A DNA stretch of 57,195 nucleotides. Source: JAAZVM01 sp041694155. GTDB lineage: Bacteria; Patescibacteriota; Gracilibacteria; BD1-5; UBA6164. The stretch covers positions 1-57,195 of the forward strand of contig JASMTS010000016.1 in assembly GCA_041694155.1 (NCBI GenBank), given 5' to 3'. Below the pieces are notes generated by a model. That model saw only the letters and a program-made list of their open reading frames with translations, was not told the origin of the DNA and searched no databases. Both the position numbers and the translations under genes were made by a program. Shown in pieces: positions 1-10,907 of this stretch (position 1 is the first letter of the stretch; every line of letters starts with the position of its first letter).

Positions 1-591
1 GAGTATATGTGAAGTACAGTAGAGATAGCATATTGAAATACAACTAATCCAAATAATTGGACTACTTGTACAGATACAATATCACATGAATTGACTACAT
101 GAGATTGACAAAAAACTGTTTATGTTAAATTTAGAGATTCTTATGGTAATGAAAGTTTAGAAGATATTGTAGATATTGAATTAAATATTTCAATTAGTCT
201 TAATGAATATAATAGTTTATCTGTTAAGAATAATGTTCAACATTGTACAAATTATATTTCACCTTCTGTTTTTTCTAGTTTAACAAATAGAAGAATGTAT
301 TATACTTTACCAAATTGAGTAATAGTAAAATTTGAAAGAAACTCAAATACGGATATGAGTAGTTCTAGTGTAAGTAATATATTTAGCAATATTTCTTATT
401 GGGATTGATCATCTTGGGTTGATTTTTCAAATAAATTTACAACATTTCATAATGCTTGATCATATATGTATATTAATTGGAGTGGTTCATATTCTCATTT
501 TTATCATCCATGCTGTCAATCTTCCCAAATAAATGAATCTTGAGTTGATTTATGAAATAATTCATGTACTTGATATAGTTGGAAATGGTAA
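1..591 (+). CDS. Secreted/surface protein, C-terminal part (5' end outside window)
   Basis: The reading frame is open from the first base of the window (frame 1) to TAA at 589-591 when UGA is glycine, giving 196 residues of a longer protein. Residues 1-60 resemble a beta-sandwich, Ig-like module of the kind common in bacterial surface proteins, with a stretch reading TVYVKFRDSYGNES. The rest is rich in Ser, Asn, Trp and Tyr, has a Cys-Cys pair near residue 172 and ends in SWKW. No C-terminal membrane helix or sorting signal is visible. A terminator follows. The amino-acid style (Asn/Ser/Trp/Cys) resembles the surface protein that begins at 55993. The function is not known; adhesion is an inference only. 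Confidence 0.7.
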
Positions 592-610
592 TAAAAATAT
601 TAATAAATAT

Positions 611-647
611 AAAAAACATTAAAATATTACATATTTTAATGTTTTTT
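611..647. terminator. Bidirectional hairpin terminator
   Basis: A perfect AT-rich stem (AAAAAACATTAAAATAT with its complement) separates two convergent genes. A-runs and T-runs on the two sides let it work in both directions. Confidence 0.75.
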
Positions 648-650
648 ATA

Positions 651-3590
651 TTATTTTATTATTACTTCTCATCATTTATCAACAAATACTTTAAAAGCTT
701 CTTTTACTTTTTTAAGATCTCTTGAATTTAATTCTGTTATATAGTTTGTTATCAAAAAGTCATAAAAGTCTGTTAATTCTCATCCTTCATATTCTAGTTT
801 TCAAGTTTTATTTATTACATATTTTGTTATTTGTAATAAATTTTTACTTTTTGTTGTAAACTCAGTTTTTCAATTTATTTTGAAGCTTGCTGATTCTATA
901 TCGCTTATATCTATTTTTTTTATTTGAGATGTTATTTTTTGCTTGTCTATTATTATTTCATCGCTTTCTTCATCTTTTACTTCATGAATTATATCGACTT
1001 TATTAAAGTTTTTTATATTAAATTCTCATATTAGATTATCTCAATATTTTTTAGAATATTTTATAGAAACAATTATCAATAAAATTCATAAAACTATAAA
1101 TACTATAACTCTAGATATAGCATCTTCTATAGAGTACCATATATCAAACAAAAATACTTTTAGTATAACAAGTGTCAATAAATAAAGACCTAGTGTTCTA
1201 TATTTTATTTTATTATTACTTATTCATCTGGCAATGAATAAAATAGATATTACTCACCAGAATATAGTTACTGCAAATGTATCTTGAAAGTAGTTATAAA
1301 TATACATAGACACTATTATTAGACTATATAATAAGAATACAATATTTAATAATATTTTTTGTATTCTAACTATATTTAATCTATTATATAAATAAACACC
1401 TAAAGCTAATAATAAAGTTGTAATATAGTGTAAATATAATAAATCATCATTATTTGTTCTTGTTAAGTAATCAAAATATTCTATATGACTAGATGCAAAT
1501 AATGCTATTCATATTATATAAAATATTTTGATTAAATTAGTCCCATAATAAGCATATATTCATCACATAAATGCTATTATAATAGAAGTTAATAAAATAT
1601 TTAATCATTCTATATCAACTACATTTTTTACTAAAAATATTGTTCATATTATTCATAATATATGTATTATATCATGAAATATATTTTTATTTGTAATATC
1701 TTGTTTATAAGTTGTATTTCTTATATTAAATGCTAATAAGGCAGTTATAGTAAAGATAGAAATAAGAGAGTAATAATTTCACCTAATGATATCCAAAGAA
1801 TATTCAAACATTTTTAATATTCATATAAAAAATATTATTAATGCTATATAAAATATTTTTTGTTTTGAAGTCTTGTTATACATAAAGAATAACACACTAG
1901 CTTCTATAAGCCATATTATAGATATTATAATATTTGATTCTTCAAAAATTAAAGCAACTGATAATGTAAATAATGCTATACTTATTGCAAAGTAACTATA
2001 TAAGTTATTCTTTATTTTTTCTATATTTATAGTTTTTTCTATAGGGAATTTATAAGTTATTATTATTCATAATAAAAAATAATAAATAGCCAATCATACA
2101 AATGCAAATCATAATGTTAATCATGGTATTGTTTCGCTTCAGTATCTAAATAAAAATCATCATAAAAATATAATTCATACTATATTTCATATATTTATAT
2201 TTGTCAGAGAATTATTTTCTCATAAAACATTTTTATTAAAAAATGGAAATACTGTTACAATTAATCATACTAAAACTATTATAGATATTATAGTTGCATT
2301 AGCATCTTGTTTTGTAAATAATAAAAATGTTATAGATAATATAGTGAATATACTTCATACTGAATAAAGTTGTGAATATTTTTCGTTTATAGAAAAAATG
2401 TAATTTATTAATAGATATCATATTAATATAGCACTTATTATTATCAAAGTTATATTCTTTATACTTTCAAAACTATCTACAAGATAAATAGAATTAAATG
2501 TTATAAATATTCATAATATAAAAAATATAATATTTAACTTTTTAAAATCATTTCTTTTTAGACTCAATATATAAGCCAATCATGATAATAGTGAAACAAA
2601 TACTTTTGTTATTAATCATAACTCACTATCAAAAGGTGCTACAAAATATATTATTGATGATAATATGAATCAACTTACAATTAATATATTATTTTTGTTT
2701 ATTAATCAAACTACAATTGTTCATATAGAAACTATTATAGAATAAACAAGTAAAACATAAGGTGTTTGTGAGTCTCATCATGTCAAAAATGGATTTATAA
2801 AAGCAAACAAAAATGATAAATATATTATAAAGTTTGATTTGTAATATAGACCTGTAACAATAGCAAATAATGTATTTAATATTAATAATACAAAAGTAGA
2901 TATAGTAGATAGATAATTTTGGTCAAAATCTGATCATTCTAAAATAAATTTTCATCAAAGTATTACCAAGAAATTTATAAGTATTCATGTTCATATAAGT
3001 AATTTTGATTCTTGTTTGATTCATTTTTTGTCCAGTGCTACTCATGCAAAATAAGTAGAAAAACCTACAAAAAATCATAATACTAGTTTTATCAAACTAG
3101 GTATTTGATTCCATACCAATGCTAATAAGAACACTACTCATAAAAATACTAATATAACTCATATTTTGGCTAGTAAGTTTTTACCAAAAATATCTTTCAA
3201 AAGTTTTATCAAATGATTTGTTTTATCTTTTTTTTGTTTTGTTGTTTTGTGTTCTGCTTGTTTTATTAAATTATTTTCTTTATTTTTTATTTTTGTTTTA
3301 TTTGTTTCCTTTATATCTGATATGTCTTTTTCTTCTATTTTTTTATAATTACTAGATTCTCTTTTTTTAATAGCCTCATAAAAGAATTCTAACCTCTGAG
3401 TTATAAAGCTTTTTGAAAAAAATACTGACTTTATAATTGATGAAAATAATGCAGTTAACAATATTAATATTATTATTTCTTCTTTTCAAATATATTTTAT
3501 TCATCAAAGGTAGATTGTTAAAAATATAGTTATACAAAAAGCTAATACTATTGATAATGCTATTGATATACGATTTAATATTTTAAACAT
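651..3590 (-). CDS. Giant multipass membrane protein, DUF2339-like
   Basis: This is a 979-residue frame starting at ATG 3590. The order of parts matches the DUF2339 family: an N-terminal hydrophobic segment, a second one near residue 30-55, a charged Lys/Glu-rich stretch (about residues 60-135), then about two dozen closely spaced membrane helices, and a hydrophilic end of about 90 residues. After the charged stretch comes LLAKIGVILVFLGVVFLL, the sort of Gly-rich first helix that opens the DUF2339 membrane region. The molecular role of the family is unknown. Gene neighbours on the same strand encode a surface protein, a cyclase and MltG, so an envelope role is plausible. An alternative is an O-antigen polymerase-like transporter, but no such motif was seen. 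Confidence 0.6.
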
Positions 3591-3608
3591 AATTTATATT
3601 GTTATATA

Positions 3609-4919
3609 TTATTTAAATTTTTTAACTGTATAGAATATAGATATTCAAAAAATTATTATTATTGTTAACATTATTGTTATAAAAATTCATCTGTTACTTT
3701 CTATAGCTCTATTGTCTTCTGTATCACAAGCATCTCATATTCAGTCTTGATCTATATCCTTTTGTTCTTTGTTGTATTTGTTAACACAGTTATCACATAC
3801 ATCTCCTACTCAATCATTATCTGAATCTATTTGTTCTGGATTCTTTGTTATAGGACAATTATCTATTTTATCATAAACTCAGTCTTGATCTTGATCTTTT
3901 TCGCAAGCATCTCATATTCAGTTATTATCTAGATCTATTTGTTTTGGGTTATATAAAAGTGGACAATTATCTATTTCTCATATTAGTCAATCATTGTCAT
4001 CATCACTACATGCATCTCATTTTCAATCTGAATTTGAGTCTTTTTGCTTAGGATTATATATATTTACACAGTTGTCTTTTTCATTTACTATTCAATCATT
4101 ATCACTATCAATTTCTTTTTGAGGGTTAAAATTGCTATTTTTTGTTAATTCTATATTTAGTGTACTTGTATTATTATCCAAACTAAAATTATCATATTTT
4201 TTTGGACTATCATCAAATTCTTTTTGAGAACATTTATAGTTAGAATATATATTTATATTTTCATTAAAAAAAGACTTTATTACAACTGTTTTATTATTTT
4301 CTTTTATATTTAATTCATATATTTTTATTTTTTCTCTTATGCATCAAAAATTTTTACATTCTGCTTTTAGTTTAATATATTTAAAATCAAAATCATATAT
4401 ATTATTTTTTGATACTTTTGAAAAAATCTCTTTATCTTGTGATATATAAATACCTAGGTTATAATTTTTTGATTCGTAATCTAAATTAAAATCAAAATTT
4501 CAAGACTTTAATTCCTTTTCTATCTCGTATATTGTTTCTTTTGACTCTAATGTATCTAATTCTGTGTAAGTTTCTAAGTTGTTGTCATTTGATTCAATGA
4601 CTTCTATATTATATTCATTAAAATATTTTATATTATTTAAATTTTCTCAAATTTTTTTGTATGGTAAAATAAATCATGATTGTGTAAGTGTTAAGTCATC
4701 ATAATTATTTATTGTCAATTTATAATTATTAAGACCATTTTCTATTTCATCATTATATATTTTTGATTTATCAATAGTATAAGTGTTTTGATAACACTCA
4801 TCACTAAAGTTGTTTGGGATTTGTTTTAATATTTTTGAGTAGTCTTCTACTGCTAATGCCTTAGTATTAAATAAACTAAGTATTAATATAGATATTATAA
4901 GGTATATATATTTTCTCAT
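3609..4919 (-). CDS. Secreted, membrane-anchored protein with TSP3-type calcium-binding repeats
   Basis: The protein has 436 residues from ATG 4919; an in-frame upstream start at 4979 would only lengthen the signal region. Residues 1-23 form a clear signal peptide ending KALA before VEDYSK. The middle, about residues 25-270, is a hydrophilic beta-rich region without a recognised motif. About residues 270-400 carry at least five Asp-rich repeats of the thrombospondin type 3 kind (DxDxDGxGDxCD), which bind Ca2+ in loops. A hydrophobic helix (IFITIMLTIIIIFGISIF) and a short KKFK tail close the protein. It is therefore likely anchored in the membrane and displayed outside. It lies 18 bp upstream of the DUF2339-like gene and is probably cotranscribed with it. 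An adhesive or structural surface role is inferred. Confidence 0.75.
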
Positions 4920-4963
4920 AATTATTATTTTTATTGGTATTTTATATAGTTTATTATATAAAA

Positions 4964-5003
4964 AAACAATAAAAACCAAAAAATATATTGGTTTTTATTG
5001 TTT
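4964..5003 (-). terminator. Hairpin terminator of the cyclase gene
   Basis: A 16-bp perfect stem (AAACAATAAAAACCAA and complement) with an 8-base loop. The stop codon of the cyclase frame (4995-4997) lies in the stem. Confidence 0.65.
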
Positions 5004-5992
5004 AAATAAATATTTTAATTCTTTATTTTTGGATTTTACAGTTTTAGATTTTTTGTAAAAATATAGATCTATTATTTTTCATGATATATAAACTACTGTA
5101 GTTGTTATTAGAAATATTACTAATGAATCTATTCAATTACTTATGTTTTTTGATATCATAATAATAAATGATGATATTCAAAAACTTGATATTAATGTTA
5201 TAATTATTTCTTTATATTCTTCGCTTGTTATTTTTATTCAGTACTTTTTTGATATTTCAATTAACATATACAAATATAAAAATATTAACAAATAATTATC
5301 TATTATAGGTATCTTTTGTATTGATATTAATCATCAAACCAAAGAAAAATTATATATTATTTTTTTTATTTCATTATTTATAATCAAATCTGTATCTATT
5401 TTTAAATACTTTGTATTTTTTAAAAAACTTTTTTTATTTATATTTTTTACATCTTTTTGATCTACAATTTCATAAATATCTACCTTATAAAGTATTCATT
5501 TGAATGTGTTTTTTCATATATTTATATAACTTATTTTTGAATCATTTTTTATATTATCTATTATATTTTTTGTTACATAAATACTATTTTCTTTTGTTAT
5601 AGATTGTATTCTTGAAGATATATTCACTGTATTTCAAAAAATATCTAATCTATTATTGCTTATTTCTCTTTCTACTATTCAGTAATCTATACTTATTCTT
5701 AATTCTATTTTTTTAGATTAAACTTGATTGTTTCGTTGTATTTTTTTATTTCATTTTGTATTTCAATTGCTGCTTTTACTGCATTTTTAGGATTCTCAAA
5801 AACTATCATATAAGAATCTCAAATACTTTTTATTATTTTTCAAAAATACTTTAAAGTAATTGGCTTTATTATTTCTTCTTGTTTACTTAAAAAATCGATT
5901 ATTTGTAACTTTGTTAGGAGAGATGTTTTTAGAGTATAGTTTTTTATATCCGTAAATAAAACAGCTCAATAAATAGAGTCTATATGCTTCAT
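4995..5992 (-). CDS. Class III adenylate cyclase with C-terminal two-helix (DUF697-like) region; frame change inside
   Basis: The first frame runs from ATG 5992 to TAG 5705-5707 (95 residues) and holds the start of a class III nucleotidyl cyclase: LFTDI with metal Asp15, and KSIGDSYMIVF with Lys55 and metal Asp59. The missing half of the fold continues in the -1 frame: LRISIDYG, then DIFGNTVNISSR with the adenine-specifying Asp and the Asn/Arg transition-state pair. After the cyclase comes about 130 residues with two hydrophobic stretches (SLVGGLISIQKIPIIDNYLL and a second) that resemble DUF697-type membrane regions. Joined by one -1 shift at the A7 run (5708-5714), the product is 332 residues with every catalytic residue present. 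The second frame has no ATG of its own near the junction and is blocked upstream by TAA. Programmed frameshifting, transcript slippage, a sequencing error or a recent mutation all remain possible. Confidence 0.7.
5705..5714 (-). other. Candidate -1 frameshift site A AAA AAA followed by TAG
   Basis: On the minus strand the cyclase codons read AAT CTA AAA AAA TAG. The last A of CTA plus the two AAA codons make the heptamer A_AAA_AAA in exactly the phase required for tandem tRNA slippage, and the zero-frame stop is the next codon. A one-base backward slip continues as ATA GAA TTA AGA into the second half of the cyclase domain. No strong downstream stem-loop was seen by eye. Confidence 0.5.
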
Positions 5993-6036
5993 TTATTTTT
6001 ATTTTTTAATAATATTTAATTAAATTTTAACACAAA

Positions 6037-6069
6037 AAAAAGTATAAAACAATTTTGTTTTATACTTTT
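6037..6069 (-). terminator. Hairpin terminator of mltG
   Basis: Stem AAAAGTATAAAACAA with its complement around a short loop; the mltG stop codon (6068-6070) overlaps its 3' arm. Confidence 0.65.
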
Positions 6070-7150
6070 AATACATATATGACTTATTGGCTTCATGCTG
6101 TGCATTGGTCTCAGCATAATATATTTTTCATGTGCTTACATTATGCAAGTAAAACCAATATTTTGTTTCTTTATCATTTAGAGTAGCTTCTATTGTTTCA
6201 TAATTAGGGTTGGCTATTGGTGTTTTTGGTAATCATGTCATGGTTCTAGTGTTGTATTCATTTTTTTTGTTTATGTATTTACTTACAACCATTTTACATT
6301 CTTCACTTGTGAGTCTATATGGATAACATACTGTTATATCTGCTCATATCATCCATCATGCATTTAATCTTTTTTTAAGTATTCATGCAACTATTGGTTT
6401 TTCAGATGATTTTTTTTCTTCTTTTTCTACTATTGAGGCCAAATTAACCAGGTCATTTATTGTTTTATAATCAAGATTAGTCAAGATTTTGTTATATACT
6501 TTGGTTTCAAATGTGTTTAGTTGTTGTATAACAAAATTATTTATTTTGAAATTAGTATTGACATTATATGTATCTGGATACAAAAAACCTTCTAAAGTGT
6601 TTTGGTTTTTTATAAAATCATAAAATTCTCATAATTTTTTTATTTTTTCTGGATCTTCTACATAACTTATATATTCTCAACTATTTATCAATCATTTATT
6701 AGTTAGGTATTCATCAATATCAAAAATATTCCATCACTCTAATATTGTTATATTTATTTGTTCTAATATAGGTTCATTTAATGATTTTATAATATCTTCT
6801 ATTTTCGAGTTTTTATCTATTTTATAATTTCATTCCTTTAAAGTGTAATCAGGTTTATTGTTTTTTATATATAATTTATAATATGTATTGTCTAATTCTT
6901 GTATTTTTTGTCATAAATTGTAAAAAGTATCAGACTTTTCTATTTTTATTATTGTTTCATTTTTGATTAAGACTTTATCCTTAAAGTTTGAATAATTAAT
7001 ATAAAAAATAATCATTAATATTACAAAAATCCATATTATAAGTTTTATAACTCTGATTAATACATTTTTTTCTCTAAGTCTTTTTCTATCATTTAAGTTG
7101 GTATTTTCTTCTTTCAAATTTATTTTTTTTCTTTTGAAATAATTGCTCAT
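6068..7150 (-). CDS. mltG: Endolytic murein transglycosylase MltG (YceG family)
   Basis: MltG cleaves nascent glycan strands in the cell wall and sets their length. The frame gives 360 residues from ATG 7150, about the usual length. A charged cytoplasmic N-terminus (residues 1-30) is followed by one membrane helix (IKLIIWIFVILMIIFYI), then a LysM-like/beta region and the catalytic domain. That domain has EGFLYPDTY and the catalytic-Glu motif LASIVEKEE, followed by GILKKRLNAGM-like and GLPKTPIANP motifs typical of the family, and ends near YFYLHN and YAETNAQHEA. It is the first gene of a minus-strand group with the cyclase 75 bp downstream. It fits with the PBP and MurL genes further on as part of peptidoglycan metabolism. 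Confidence 0.9.
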
Positions 7151-7404
7151 TTATTTTGTTATTAAAAATATTTATTTGATTTTATTTCAAAAAAAAATTA
7201 TATCAAGTTTTAGGAAAAAACTTTTGATTTTTGGCTATTTATTCATATAATCTTCGTGTTTGCACTACTTTTGATTGTGTTTTTCTGGTAAAGTAGGGCA
7301 TTTTTTCGTATGCACGAAAAATGAGAGGCAAAACGATTGTGTAACTGATGATAAGTCTCAAGAAACAAATAATTTTATTATTTATTAAATAAGTTTGTTT
7401 TAAT
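7151..7404. promoter_or_regulatory. Divergent intergenic region with rpoB leader hairpin
   Basis: This 254-bp region separates mltG (minus) from rpoB (plus) and must hold both promoters. It is richer in G and C than the surroundings between about 7250 and 7360. An inverted repeat (CATTTTTTCG at 7299-7308 with CGAAAAATG at 7315-7323, one bulged base) lies about 80 bases before the rpoB start and could form a leader hairpin. No clear -35/-10 pair could be fixed. No ORF is present. Confidence 0.4.
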
Positions 7405-10400
7405 ATGGCAAAAAATACTTCTAAAAATGCTGAAGTAGGAAGTTTGTATGATGTAAAAGGTCGTCATTTTTTTACTAATGACAAATCTGTTGTATGAATT
7501 CCTGATTTACTTGAGGTTCAACTAGATTCTTATAGAGATTTTTTGGAAAATGGTATAGATAGAGTTTTTTCTGATAATTTTCCAATTTCAGATCATTCAT
7601 GAGAAAAAGTTGATATTTACTACAAAGGTTTTGCTTTGGAAGAACCAAAATATGATCCAGTAACTTGTACTAGAAAAAACCTTAACTATGAAGCTCCACT
7701 TAAAGTGAGACTTGAAATGTTAAATAAAGAAACAGGTGAAATAAAAGAACAAGATGTTTACATGGGAGGTATACCTCTTATGACAGATATGGCTACTTTT
7801 ATAGTTAACTGAATTGAGAGAGTAATAGTAAACCAAATAGTTAGATCTACTGGTATATTTTTTACTACTTGAGAAGAAGGTTATTCTTTAAAAGTAATAC
7901 CAGCTAGAGGTTCTTGGTTTGAAATAGATATAGAAAAAAAATGAATTATCAATGTAAAAATTGATAAAAAAAGAAAATTACCTATCTCTGTTTTACTTAG
8001 AGCTTATGGATTAGAATCAAATGCTGAAATATTAGATGCTTTTAAAGGTTTATGAGATGATGTTATTGCTAATAATATAGGGCCAACTCTAGAAAAAGAT
8101 AAAACTACTAATAGATTAGAGGCATTACATGTTTTATATAAATTACTAAGACCAGGTGATCTTGCTACTGATGAAAGAGTAGAAGAACTTTTTAATGTAA
8201 CATTTTTTGATGAAAAAAGATTTGATCTAGGAGAAATAGCTAGATTAAAAATGAAATCAAAATTAGGTCTTAAGACTGAGTACTCAGATGAGAATGGTAA
8301 ATTTTTACTATTGGAAGATTTGATAGTTTCTCTAAATTATTATTTAAATCTAGTATACTGAGCAAAAGATCATTTTGTTGATGATATTGATCACTTAGAA
8401 AACAGAAGAGTAAGATCTGTTTGAGAATTAGTAATGGATAAAATCAAAGTTGGTATTGCTAGAATGGAAAGAATTGCTAAAGATAGAATGACTATTGTAG
8501 AAATGGATGATGCTACACCAGGTACATTTATAAACTCTAGACCAATAGTTGCTATCATGAAAGAATTCTTTTGAAGTTCTCAATTATCACAATTTATGGA
8601 TCAATCAAATCCACTTTCAGAATTAGGGCACAAGAGAAGAGTTTCAGCTCTATGACCTGGTTGATTGACTAGAGAAAGAGCTTCTTTTGAAGTAAGAGAT
8701 GTTCACCCTACTCAATATGGTAGAATATGTCCAATTGCTACTCCAGAAGGGCCTAATATTTGATTAGTACTACACTTTGCATCTTATGCAAAAGTAGATA
8801 AATATGGTTTTTTATTAACTCCATTTAGAATAGTTCACCATGATGTAAAAAATGATTGAAAATCAGCAGTTAATAAAATTGCATTATGAGATATTAGATG
8901 AGATGATGGTAGCGTTATAGTTGAAGATAAAAATTATATAACTGAAGATCAAGCAAAAGAAATAAAAGAAAAAATAAAAGCAAAAAAAATAGAGGTAAGA
9001 TGATATGTTACTAGCGAATATGACTATTTTGATGCTCACCAAGAAAGAGTATTAACTATAGCTGAAGCTACATCTCCTGTAGATGAATATGGTAATTTTA
9101 AATCTACTAGACTTTCTTCTAGAGCTGGTAATGAGCCAACTATATCTTATGTTAGAGAGGTTACTCATATAGATGTATCTCCAAAACAAACGATGTCAGT
9201 TGAAACTTCTCTATTACCATTTTTGGAACATGATGATGCGACAAGAGCGGAAATGGGTTCAAACATGATGAGACAAGCTGCTCCTTTAGTAAGACCAGAA
9301 GCTCCAATAGTAGGTACTGGTATGGAAAGAGTTGTTTGAGAATGATCAGGTTATGCTATATTGGCTGAAGATGACTGAGAAGTTATTTGAGTTGATGCAA
9401 AACATATCACAGTTTTATATAAAAACTGAAATAAAAAAATATATGAATTAACTACATTCAAAAGATCGAATCATGATTTAGTTATTCATCAAAAACCTAT
9501 TGTTTCTCATGGTCAAAAATTAAAAAAATGAGATGTCTTATGTGATGGTCATGCAATAGAAAATTGAGAATTGGCGCTTTGAAGAAACTTAGTTGTTGCT
9601 TATATGCCATGGAAAGGTTATAACTATGAGGATGCTGTTATAATTTCATCTAAATTAGTTGAAGATGATTATTATACTTCAGTTCATATAAATGAATATA
9701 CTATTGATGTTAGAGAAACAAAATTATGACCTGAACAAACTACTGATGATATTCCAAATGTATCTAGTTCAAAATTAAAAGATCTTGATATTGATGGTAT
9801 AATAAGAACATGAGCATATGTTAAATGAGGTGATATATTAGTAGGTAAAATTACACCAAAAGGTGAACAAGAATTATCTCCTGAAGAAAGACTTTTAAGA
9901 GCAATATTTGGTGATAAATCAAAAGATGTTAAAGATTCTTCTCTTAGATTACCATCAGGTCAATGAGGTAAGGTATTACAAGTACATGTATTAAAAAGAG
10001 AAAATGGTGATAATTTACCAACTGGTGTTTTCAAACAAGTAAAAGTTTTTGTTGCTGCAACAAGAAAAATAGAAGTTTGAGATAAAATGGCTGGTAGACA
10101 CGGTAACAAATGAATAGTTTCTAGAGTTGTTCCAGCTGAAGATATGCCATTTATGGAAGATGGTACTCCAGTTGATATTATATTGAATCCACTATGAGTT
10201 GTTTCTAGAATGAACATATGACAAATATTAGAAACACATGTTGGTATGGCTGCAAAAAAATTATGAATAACAGTTGCTACTCCAATACTTAATGGTATGT
10301 CTATTGAACAAATAAATTCTTTAATGGAAACTGCATGAATGGATGTTGATTGAAAAGTTCAATTAATAGACTGAGAAACATGAGAACCATTCAAAGAAAG

Positions 10401-10860
10401 AACTGTTGTTTGAGTTAAGTTTATGTTAAAACTTCACCACTTTGTTGAAGAAAAAATTCATGCGAGATCAGTAGGTCCTTATTCTATGGTTACACAACAA
10501 CCTCTTTGAGGTAAAGCTCAAAATTGAGGTCAAAGATTCTGAGAAATGGAGGTTTGGGCTCTAGAAGCATATGCTGCTGCTAACATATTACAAGAAATGA
10601 TAACAATCAAATCTGATGATGTGGCCGGTAGAACACAAGCTTATGAAGCTATAGTTAAAAATGCTCCTATTAAAAAACCAAATATTCCTGAATCGTTTAA
10701 TGTACTTTTAAAAGAACTTCAATCTATTTGATTAGATTTAGATTTATTAGATAAAGAAGAACTAGAAGCAAAAGAAGCTGAAGCAGAAGCAAGATATGAC
10801 GAAGTAATAAAAATAGAAAATAAAGTACAAAATGAAAAAGATAACAAAGAAGAAAAGTAA
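7405..10860 (+). CDS. rpoB: DNA-directed RNA polymerase subunit beta
   Basis: The frame has 1151 residues from ATG 7405, near the usual length of compact beta subunits. The beta fork and rifampicin pocket at about residues 388-420 read FFGSSQLSQFMDQ, then HKRRVSALGPGG; the resistance-linked Asp, His and Ser positions are those of sensitive enzymes. Further on are RDVHPTQYGRICP, ATPEGPNIG, NYEDAVIIS, GDKMAGRHGNKG and, near the end, GGKAQNGGQRFGEMEVWALEAYGA-like motifs that contact DNA and RpoC. A charged Glu/Lys-rich tail of about 45 residues closes it. Many conserved glycines are UGA, for example in LGPGG. It stands 47 bp before rpoC with no ribosomal protein genes upstream, unlike the common rplJL-rpoBC arrangement. 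Confidence 0.98.
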
Positions 10861-10907
10861 AACTTTCTTCTTTGATAAAAAATTTTTAATCTCTAATTAT
10901 AATCATA

